The translations under genes and the position numbers were made by a program. DNA of 64,000 nucleotides from Ampelomyces quisqualis (lineage: Eukaryota; Ascomycota; Dothideomycetes; Pleosporales; Phaeosphaeriaceae). The stretch's first letter is position 1. Every line of letters begins with the position of its first letter. Under the pieces are notes generated by a model. The model worked only from the letters and a program-made list of their open reading frames with translations. It did not search any database and was not told where the DNA came from. The stretch spans positions 3,410,001-3,474,000 of the forward strand of contig JAGTXZ010000005.1 of the NCBI GenBank assembly GCA_018398575.1, given 5' to 3'. Positions 53,601 through 61,170 of the stretch are shown in pieces.

Positions 53601-54562
53601 AACTACTCGTACACGAAGCCTATCTACGCACCGGTTGGGCCACGCCAAACAAAGTGCAACATTGCAATGACGCTGGAGCAATATGATCTTGAAAAGGCAA
53701 TCACGGTCCTCTGCAGCACAGGAACGCCTGACGTTCCCAGTGGAAACGTTTTCCTGACCAAAACGCGATACTGCCTGATGTGGGGACCAGGGAATAGCAC
53801 GCGACTGATCATGACCTTCACGGTGGAATGGACCGGCAAGAGTTGGTTGAGAGGTGAGTCTTGGAGTCCCGTCGTACATCTACGGTATACTAATGAAAGT
53901 TAGGCGTTATCGAGAAAGGCGCAAACGATGGTCAAATGTCGTATGCAACATCTCTGACGACCGCTCTCCGGACCGCTGTAAGCGCCAGAGCTGCACCTGC
54001 GAGAGTACCAGGAAAGGGCGGGAAGGGTAAGAAACGTTCCAAGGCCAATATTCTGGACGAAGCACCAGCTCCCATATCAGCACCGGCGCCGACGAGTCAA
54101 GTACAGCTGAGCAACTGGGGCTTACTAGAGCCTTTGCGTGGTCTACTAGGTCCTGTTGCCAATATCTTGGAATCCGTTTTCACGCCACAGATTGTTATAC
54201 CACTGCTTGGAGCGCTGCTCATATACTCGTGGTTCTTCCGCGGCGCATCTACTTCTGTCGGACCGAATCAATGGTCCGCTGCGCAAAGACAAGTTGCTTA
54301 TGATGAGATATGGCGACACGAAGAAACAGAGCTGTGGAACTGGCTGGAGGATCGCGTAGCCCTGGATCGGGTGCAATCATCCTTCACCAGCGGCAGGATT
54401 CCTCAAGACAAAGACGAGCAAATTCGTCTCCAGCCTAGAAACATGAAGGAGCGCGAGATGGACGAAGCCATCCGCATCACTGAAGAGCGATTGAAAATTC
54501 TGAAGCAGAAGGTGCAAAAAGACAAATCGAAGACAGGCACCAAAAGTCCAAAGGAAGATTAG
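50616..54562 (+). CDS. Lam/Ltc1-family sterol transporter (GRAM, VASt, transmembrane anchor)
   Basis: Exons 50616-50902, 51236-53853 and 53904-54562 give 1187 residues. Intron 2 (50 bp, GTGAGT ... CTAAT ... GTTAG) is secure; intron 1 (333 bp, GTAAGT ... CTGAC ... GCAAG) is the best in-phase choice. Residues 1-580 are disordered and Ser/Pro-rich. A GRAM domain at about 588-700 has RDFHSFFKSVPEDDYLIEDY, LYVSEGHLCFSSNILGWVTN and VIQTLHARNIFASFL. A VASt/StART-like domain at about 822-1000 has KLLIDTTIPAPLGKVYSLMF and VEWTGKSWLRGVIEKGAN, and a single membrane helix lies near 1065-1080 (IVIPLLGALLIYSWFF). The family sits at ER-plasma membrane contacts and moves ergosterol (yeast Ysp2/Lam2, Lam4, Ltc1). 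The frame is open upstream into the minisatellite, but the ATG at 50616 is preferred. Confidence 0.9.
51028..51111. repeat. 14-bp tandem repeat inside intron 1 of the sterol transporter gene
   Basis: About six copies of ATCATCACTCCCGC (first copies ACCATCACTCCCGC, last diverged). It expands an otherwise short intron to 333 bp. Confidence 0.85.
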
Positions 54563-55046
54563 ACAGAAGAGACGATGCAGTTGGGAACACTTGTGGCCTT
54601 TTCGAGGACATGCATTGCGAAGGCGTTTCCTTGATTACTGGGTGCATTGCTGGGTTCGCATCACCTGATCCACCCGCGTTAGGCCAACAAGCCACCTCTT
54701 TTCATAGCTTTGTACATGTGATAATCCACACCACAGCAGTCAGAACTCCTTCTTATGACATGTGAATGGGTTTTCTGTGCCATTGTACTTGTTCCGCATC
54801 ACAATGGTGGACCCTGGCTTGGCAAGGCTTCCCCACAATAACATGCATACCCTGCTAGCGCCGTTTCGCGATCGCGTGCGACCGTGCGACGTAGTTCCGT
54901 TGAAGCGTGACCGACAATCGTATCGTTCGCAGCCCGGCGACACCCACTACCCTTTCTTTCACCCTTTTGATGACAACATCTTTACTGCAACGTATACAAC
55001 ATCGCAGTGATACGGCACTCACGCGACAAGAGCAATTGCGAGAAAC
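54563..55046. other. Intergenic, no gene seen
   Basis: 484 bp between two plus-strand genes; 3' UTR of the sterol transporter gene and the Acinus-like promoter. Confidence 0.6.
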
Positions 55047-57077
55047 ATGACGGACTACAACAAACAAACAGTCGCGCAACTCAGGCAATTGTTGAAGGAT
55101 CGCGGCATTCCGAGCACAGGATTGACGAGGAAGGCCCAGATTGTGGACAAGTTGGTGGAGGAAGATGGGAACGCAGCGACACATACTGAGGGCGATGCGC
55201 CGCCAGATCCGGTAGTGCAGGCTGAGGAAGAAGGCAACGGTGGTGATCAGCATCTGGCCAAAACGGAGCAAGATGTGCCTGGACCTGCACTTTCAGAAGC
55301 TGGCGGTATGTCAGATCCAAAGGTTAAGGATGCGCAAGCGGCTGATGCGAAGACAGATGCAGCACCGCAACCCCCGGATCAAGGCGACCCACCGCCGATG
55401 CCCACGGCGACATTAGACGCAAATCGCGAAATCATATCGCACATTGACAGCGATATACCTCCACCAGATCAGATCAAAGCAATCGAAGACACCGCAGAAG
55501 ACACGACAATGGACAACGAGCCTGGCATACAACCAGCAGGGGTCTTCAACGCTGCGCCTGCGGATCCTGCGGATATTGTTGGGCCCAAGATTACCGAACC
55601 GGCAGACGACGAGGTGAACGGAAAAAGGACGGCGGAGCCTGCAGAGGACGAATTGCCAAATGCGCCGGGACCTGCTGCCGAGGCACTGCAGCTGAAACTC
55701 CAGGAACAGGAGGTCCAAAAAGAATCTTCAGAGGGTGCGTCCGAGGACAAAGCACCAACGTTAGCCACGGTCGAAAAGCCTTCAGTTGAGAAGGCTGAAT
55801 TGCTCACCATACCGGAGCGCTCAACAGCGGAGACATCGAGGCTGAATACTGAGGAGCTTGAAGCGGACACAAAGAAGCGCAAGCGGCGAAGTGACTCTCC
55901 AGACCTACCCTTGCAAGATATCAAAGCGAAAAAATCGAGACCGAGTCAGGAGCCTGCGCCAGAAGGACACTGGAAGGAAGACGACGATGTTATCATGGAG
56001 CAGAGGAAGCCTGAGTCAGACGAGCAAGCAGATGCACCCATAGAAACCGACAGCAAGCCTTCAAGGAAGGAGAAGTCTAATCGCTACAAGAACTTGGTCA
56101 AGCCTAGTGTTGACGACACGGCTCAAGGCGCTCTGCAAGATGATCGACCTGTAGCACCTGCTCTGCATCCAGCTACACCGGCCCTCTACATACGCAACTT
56201 CATGCGTCCCCTACGTCCCGAACCCCTTCGTGAACATCTAGTATCTCTCGCCACCCCACCTTCAGGTACACTAGATGCATCCATCGTCAAGTCACTTTTC
56301 CTCGACGCGATGAAGACGCACGCTCTCGTTCTCCTGTCCAACACCAAAGCAGCATCACGCGTCCGTGCATCACTCCACGGCTCAATATGGCCACCCGAAG
56401 GCAATCGTAAAGAACTCTGGGTCGACTTCATTCCCGAAGATAGCGTAGAAGATTGGATCAAACAAGAAGAAGATGCCATCGACGCCGAGAAGGACGCCCG
56501 AGCCGCTGGCCGACCCATCCCCGCCAAACGCTTCGAAGTCATTTACCTAAACAACAACACCGCCGTCTTCCAAGAACTCGGCGCAAACGCCCCCGCAGAC
56601 GCGCCCAAAGGTCCACGCGCGAGTATTTCCGATGCGAATGCGCGTAGGCCATCAGTGCAAGCACCACCTGTACCCATGCAAGACATTGCGTCCTCCTTCC
56701 AAACACTCGATCAACTTTTCTCCTCGACCACGGCGAAACCGCATCTCTACTTCCTTCCCGTGTCAGATGAGATTTCTGCGGCAAGACTGAAAGATCTGGA
56801 TAACGAGACAAGTAAGGACTGGGCGCCCGGAGAAACGAGAAAGGGGCGAGGACTGAAAGCGGAAATCAAGTACAAATATAGCTTTGATGGGGAGGATAGG
56901 GTCGTCGAAGTCGGTGAGGACAGGGGGTCTTGGGCTGCGGATTGGAGAAGAAGAGGTGGAAGGGGTGGAGGATATAGAGGGCGAGGAGGGGGCAGGGGGA
57001 GAGTAGGAGGCGGGGGCGGTGGTGGTGGTGGGTGGAGAGGAGACAGGCAACATGTGGAACCAAGGGATTTCGATTAG
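55047..57077 (+). CDS. Acinus-like SAP-domain RNA-processing protein
   Basis: Single exon, 676 residues. A SAP motif at 4-38 (YNKQTVAQLRQLLKDRGIPS ... AQIVDKLVEEDG) should bind DNA or RNA. A long acidic, disordered stretch carries a KKRKRR nuclear-localisation-like patch near 275. At about 377-500 an RRM-like fold reads PALYIRNFMRPLRPEPLREHL, then ALVLLSNTKAASRVRASLHG. Near 553, LDQLFSSTTAKPHLYFLPVS matches the RSB motif by which animal Acinus binds RNPS1 and SAP18 in the ASAP complex of the exon junction. The C terminus is an RGG box (GGRGGGYRGRGGGRGR). This domain order (SAP, RRM, RSB, basic tail) is that of Acinus. Family assignment comes from motif recognition alone. Confidence 0.8.
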   Translation: MTDYNKQTVAQLRQLLKDRGIPSTGLTRKAQIVDKLVEEDGNAATHTEGDAPPDPVVQAEEEGNGGDQHLAKTEQDVPGPALSEAGGMSDPKVKDAQAADAKTDAAPQPPDQGDPPPMPTATLDANREIISHIDSDIPPPDQIKAIEDTAEDTTMDNEPGIQPAGVFNAAPADPADIVGPKITEPADDEVNGKRTAEPAEDELPNAPGPAAEALQLKLQEQEVQKESSEGASEDKAPTLATVEKPSVEKAELLTIPERSTAETSRLNTEELEADTKKRKRRSDSPDLPLQDIKAKKSRPSQEPAPEGHWKEDDDVIMEQRKPESDEQADAPIETDSKPSRKEKSNRYKNLVKPSVDDTAQGALQDDRPVAPALHPATPALYIRNFMRPLRPEPLREHLVSLATPPSGTLDASIVKSLFLDAMKTHALVLLSNTKAASRVRASLHGSIWPPEGNRKELWVDFIPEDSVEDWIKQEEDAIDAEKDARAAGRPIPAKRFEVIYLNNNTAVFQELGANAPADAPKGPRASISDANARRPSVQAPPVPMQDIASSFQTLDQLFSSTTAKPHLYFLPVSDEISAARLKDLDNETSKDWAPGETRKGRGLKAEIKYKYSFDGEDRVVEVGEDRGSWAADWRRRGGRGGGYRGRGGGRGRVGGGGGGGGGWRGDRQHVEPRDFD

Positions 57078-57773
57078 CTCCCGGGTAAGATTTGAACAAG
57101 TATCCGCCGATGAAGACGCGCGCGTCTGATCCTCACAATCAACAACATGACGCCAGCGCGAATCCCTTCCTGCAAATCGTTCTTGTCTCCAACCACAGAC
57201 TCGCATACTACCTACCTACTTTTCTGATCATTTCCTCTAGCACACGGTGCCATCCCCCTTACGACCAGTCTGTTCCCAATACACTTGCAGTCCGCTGCCA
57301 AAACGTCGTGTCTTCAGCACCCATGGCTCACACCGTAAATTCATCCCGCTTCACGTATCCGCAAAAAAAAGAAAAGAAGCCATTTGTTCCTGTGGCCTTG
57401 TCGATGTCGTTGGACCACGGTCCATCGAGAGAGTGTGTCTTGTCTTTGAGATACCATGGCGGTATCGTTCTATTCAACTACGTCACATTTGATTAGCATG
57501 TTTGGGTATAGTTTTGGATATGTATGCTGGGCTGGGCTGGATGTACTGGGCTGGATATGCTGGGCTTGACATACTAGGCCTAGTGCAGATGAGTCTGTTA
57601 ATCGATTGATCATGCTCGAAAGCCAACTGCTCGATTATGTACGTCGGAGGTATTCGGCTGGGCCCCGTTACTCCCTTAGTGTTCAAGTATCCGGGTAGAT
57701 GCGTGTTGTTGTATGATAATGCAGGTGCAGGCGTGGACAGATATATATGCAGGCCCCGAGACGGAGAAATAAC
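57078..57773. other. Intergenic with GGGCTGGATATGCT-type short repeats, no gene seen
   Basis: 696 bp after the Acinus-like gene. Around 57525-57575 there are several imperfect copies of a TGGGCTGGAT-like unit. No convincing coding frame. Confidence 0.5.
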
Positions 57774-58945
57774 TCATGTGATGATACCGTTTGGCCTACC
57801 GAAATTTGGGTCCGTTTCTTTCCGGCAGATCGGTTCAGCATGCACGCTCGTTTCAGGCGTCTTTGTACTAACTTCGCGTTGCAGGTAGTCTTCGCTTGTG
57901 TCGCGCGAACATTCTCCGTCAATTGAGTGCTGGATACTCATGGCGCCACTGATTTGACTATGCTTTAGCGCCTCCATCTGGCGAGAAAAGCAATCGTTCA
58001 TGAGATTGGATGTACGCATATGATTCGCATGGCCGCTGCTAGTTTTCTTCGACTGCTTGCGCGATGAGGACATGAACGCGCTCTGGAACAGTGGGCGAAG
58101 TGCTGGCGCAGACGCCGAAATGATGACGTTGATTTCGATATAGGAGAAGGATCTGTACATCAAGTAGTGCATTGCGGAGGGAGGGAAGCCTGGCTTACGC
58201 ATATCGCATCGTAAGCCACGTCCTTAGTAGTCGTGTATACCCACAGAGCATCTAAGCGTACGATGGACGCAATCACGGCGATACCGCCGATCACGAAGAC
58301 TCATTGCAATACCACTGTAGTGTAGAATCAATTTCAATACCCAGAGATCCGTAGGACGTGGCTTACATTGTTTCTTCCGATGCATTTTTCAACTGCCCGA
58401 AGGCTCACAACGGCATGACCAGAATCATAACTTCAATTAGTATATCAATCGACGCCATGGAGAAATATGTCGCGGGGAGGTTATTGCACGCGGCGGGAAA
58501 AGTCGGGGCCGTGCGAGAGAAGGCTTGGTTCGGCATTCGAGTGCCTAGTAATGTATTGTCAGAGCCCAACAAGACTGCGTTGCTGTGAGGCTCTTGCGTG
58601 TACTATAAAAGCTACGACTGTTTAGACTGTCACGAAAACCGTCGCGCGTTAGGCTAAGTAACGAAACCGAGTCTGTGTGAAGATCCGATGGTATGCAGTC
58701 AGTACACTGACTTCTGCGAAGAACAGTGACCAGGGATAGACCATCTGGTAGGCGTACCAGTGTTTCAATGTGGGAACCAGTATCTTTTCGAAAGGGACAT
58801 CAGCGCCGTGTTGACTGTGTATCTTCAGCCCTGATATTTCGATTCGTATTATGCCTCGTACCCAGTACCCCAACTGACATGAAAATGAACCTCGTTCTGG
58901 ATGCCCATGTCCAGCGCCACTAGCAGTGCGGCTACCATGAGACAA
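57774..58945 (-). pseudogene. Decayed rhodopsin-like fungal integral membrane protein
   Basis: Pieces occur in order on the minus strand. About 58938-58650: MVAALLVALDMG, GADVPFEKILVPTLKHWYAY, MVYPWSLFFAEVSVLTAYHR then IFTQTRFRYL. About 58520-58370: CNNLPATYFSMASIDILIEV followed by MILVMPL and then TGA. About 58315-58205: TGA, VFVIGGIAVIASIVRLDALW. 58161-57774: SFSYIEINVIISASAPALRP and a hydrophilic tail. The order of membrane helices and signatures (CxxxPAxYxxxxxxDI, ASIVRL, E-x-N-V-x-I-I-x-A-S-A-P-A-L-R-P) fits the large fungal seven-helix 'rhodopsin domain' family. Two in-frame TGAs, an apparent extra A near 58377 and a phase clash at the last junction indicate a non-functional copy. Confidence 0.6.
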
Positions 58946-59874
58946 TCATCGACTCCAGGTTTGCAGATACATGGTGGGGTATTAGGGGATTTTGGGGGTG
59001 CTTATCGATCAGCAACACTATTCTCGCAGTTTATCTTATCCCTTCAATCGCACTGGGTTCACCATATACTCCCATTTGACACCTACTGCGGATGCATACA
59101 GAGTGATCTATCTTTACTGAAAAGCCCATCGCCAAGTCGTACTAATGTCTCTGTGAACCGATACTAACAGGTCACTTCTTCAACAGATGAATTAGACACT
59201 GTGCTTTAGTGAAGCGCTCACAAATCGTCGGCATGGAAGCTCACCATGTCCCTTGAGCGGCTTTCAACTCCCCCAACACTCTGTAACCATCAATCTTGTC
59301 ACGGGTGAGTTGCTATGTTGCTTCTGCTCGATCTAGCGCTCACTCAGTGCCACGAGCTTTGCGCAGCCAGAGATTAGAAAATACACCACATTCCATGGAT
59401 AGACTTGTTGTTCCAAGAAATGATCTTCTAATATTCCGGGAAACATTACAATTTAACGTTCAAACCTCGATCAATTCAATGAGGCGCAAGAGAAAACAGC
59501 GTAATTCAGACTCGAATGCTCGAAAAGACGACGGAAAATACTGGAACACTTGCATGTCAGGAGATTCATGCTCTATCATGTATTTGGGTACCGTGAATAG
59601 AAATACTAAAGGTTGCGTGGTGCGACTGAACAGACTTGAGGCTTTGGAGTTCGACATAGCCTGCACGTGCAGCCTTGGTTACATCTAAGTCTCCACACCG
59701 CCGGGATGATTGCGGCCTTTTAGCACTACACAGCCCCTCACGCCACCAAATTGCTTCTCACGACCTCTCTTTTTCGATCTTCACCTGTATCGCTGGTAAC
59801 GCCGGAGTTGAATTACTGTAATTTTTGATATATTTTGCAAGTAAATAGTGTTGCGTTCATCAATTGTGAAGTTT
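58946..59874. other. Intergenic, no gene seen
   Basis: 929 bp; a 130-residue frame at 59296-59688 is not protein-like. It may contain the decayed 5' end of the membrane-protein pseudogene. Confidence 0.45.
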
Positions 59875-59891
59875 GGCACTTTGGCGGAGTG

Positions 59892-59940
59892 GTAAGTTCA
59901 ACCAGCACGCATGACCGTTACGTCAGCTAACAAGATAAAG
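59892..59940 (+). other. 49-bp spliceosomal-intron-like insertion in the tRNA D loop
   Basis: It begins GTAAGT, contains GCTAAC at 59926-59931 and ends AAAG; length and branch-to-end distance (about 10 nt) match nearby nuclear introns, some of which also end AAG or AAAG. Excision leaves GAGTGGTTAA, the usual Ser D loop. The borders share a GGT, so the insertion could also be read as flanked by a 3-bp direct repeat. Whether it is removed is unknown. Confidence 0.7.
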
Positions 59941-59960
59941 GTTAACGCGTTGGCCTGCTA

Positions 59961-59983
59961 CCTCATTCGACTGAGTGATTGTC
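59961..59983 (+). other. Canonical tRNA anticodon-loop intron (23 nt)
   Basis: Lies between positions 37 and 38, one base 3' of the anticodon GCT, where the tRNA splicing endonuclease cuts eukaryotic pre-tRNAs. Removal restores loop CTGCTAA and the TTGGC/GCCAA stem. Confidence 0.85.
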
Positions 59984-60035
59984 AGCCAATTCCTTCGGGA
60001 GCGTGTGTTCGAATCACACAGGTGTCGCTCAAGAC

Positions 60036-60042
60036 TTTTTTT
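60036..60042 (+). terminator. RNA polymerase III T-run terminator
   Basis: Seven consecutive T residues, 8 nt after the tRNA discriminator base; strong enough for Pol III termination. Confidence 0.85.
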
Positions 60043-60254
60043 GGCGTCTCGTTGAGTCCGAATAGTGGAGGTGAGTTGGCCCTGTTTGTGTGGAGACGAG
60101 TGGTGAGAGCGGGGTAAGTCGGAAGATACAAATTTGCCGACTGATATCCAGAAAGTTACATGTGGAGTGCCCGCTGGTAGACTGTATCACATAATCTCGC
60201 GTTTTATTTCAAAGGACCTTTTTTCTCTATTGCAGATGCACTACGGAGTACTCC

Positions 60255-60893
60255 TTACTTTTTTGGCCTGATCCACACGCCCACCAAACTCCCCGCACTC
60301 GACACCAAACATACACCAGTGAAAATGACCACAGCCTGATACACCCCGAGCCCATAACCAGCCGATGAACTCGACATCCTCACTAACCCTCCACTGATCG
60401 GCCCCGTCATGATATTCCCTACTCCCTTCCCAGCACAAAATAGCCCAAACAGTGCTTGACTCGCGCTCGGCTCCTCACTTATCGTCGTGACCATCCTCGC
60501 CCACATCGCCGTATAAGCCGCTCCGAAGAATCCATATATTACTGCAAAGACGGCAAGGGAGGCGAGTGAGCGCGCGAGACCCCAAAGACTCAGCGTGACG
60601 AGTGCTGCGATGGAGGCTGAGGTCACAATGAGGATGTTCAAGGGAACACGTGGTTTGTCCGATAGGTAGCCAAACGAGAATTGGCCCGCGACTTGCGATA
60701 GCGACATCAGCGTAAGTAATAGTGCGCCGTGTGTAGGTGAGAGTCCAAGTTGCGAAGCGTATGAGGGCAGATAAATCGCCGGGAAAAAGTACCCCATGCC
60801 CATGAAAACATTACCACTGCGGTACAAACGCGGTGTTAAATACCCCGCGTGGAATCGTGTAAAAAAACTCTGCAGAATTCCCCCTAGAAACAC
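60255..60893 (-). pseudogene. MFS transporter (monocarboxylate-like), C-terminal half only
   Basis: A 212-residue frame with about six hydrophobic helices matches the second half of MFS monocarboxylate-porter-like proteins: GMGYFFPAIYLPSYASQLGL, LMSLSQVAGQFSFGYLSDK (the loop after helix 8), FAVIYGFFGAAYTAMWARMV and FCAGKGVGNIMTGPISGGLV. Whole family members have 12 helices and 400-450 residues. The sequence before YRSGNVFMG is not membrane-protein-like, and the frame runs directly into the minisatellite and AT-rich block at 60900, so the N-terminal half is missing or mutated beyond recognition. Probably non-functional; a remote 5' exon inside the AT-rich block is unlikely. Confidence 0.75.
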
Positions 60894-60905
60894 CGCAAAG
60901 TTGTC

Positions 60906-61170
60906 TATATTTACACAGTCTATGTAAATATACCTGCTAAACAGGTATATTTACGCGGAGAGCAGGTATATTTACACAGCAAGCAGGTATATTTACACAA
61001 TAAGCAGGTATATTTACACAATAAGCAGGTATATTTACACAATAAGCAGGTATATTTACACAATAAGCAGGTATATTTATACAATAAGCAGGTATATTTA
61101 TACAATAAGCAGGTATATTTACATAATAAGCAGGTATATTTACACAATAAGCAGGCATATTTATACAGTA
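60906..61170. repeat. 21-bp AT-rich minisatellite with an inverted first unit
   Basis: The unit AGCAGGTATATTTACACAAT + A is repeated about ten times from about 60941 to 61170. The left edge has an inverted unit, forming a perfect 13-bp palindrome GTAAATATACCTG (60924-60936), loop CTAAA, CAGGTATATTTAC (60942-60954). Confidence 0.9.

Larger units (their letters stand above)
59875..60027 (+). tRNA. tRNA-Ser(GCU) with anticodon intron and a 49-bp D-loop insertion
   Basis: The 7-bp acceptor stem pairs GGCACTT (59875-59881) with AGGTGTC (60020-60026), using two G-U pairs; the discriminator is G60027, typical for Ser. The D stem is GCG (59884-59886) with CGC (59946-59948). The anticodon stem is TTGGC (59950-59954) with GCCAA (59985-59989), anticodon GCT at 59957-59959. 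A variable arm TCC/GGA and T arm GTGTG-TTCGAAT-CACAC (60003-60019) follow. A box TGGCGGAGTGG and B box GTTCGAATC are intact, and seven T's (60036-60042) terminate. A canonical 23-nt intron sits after position 37. The D loop GAGTG-GTTAA is split by 59892-59940. Without both insertions the RNA is an 81-nt class II tRNA. Confidence 0.88.

Noticed and set aside
59296..59688. 130-residue plus-strand frame
   Set aside because: No domain, biased composition, located in a decaying region; treated as chance.
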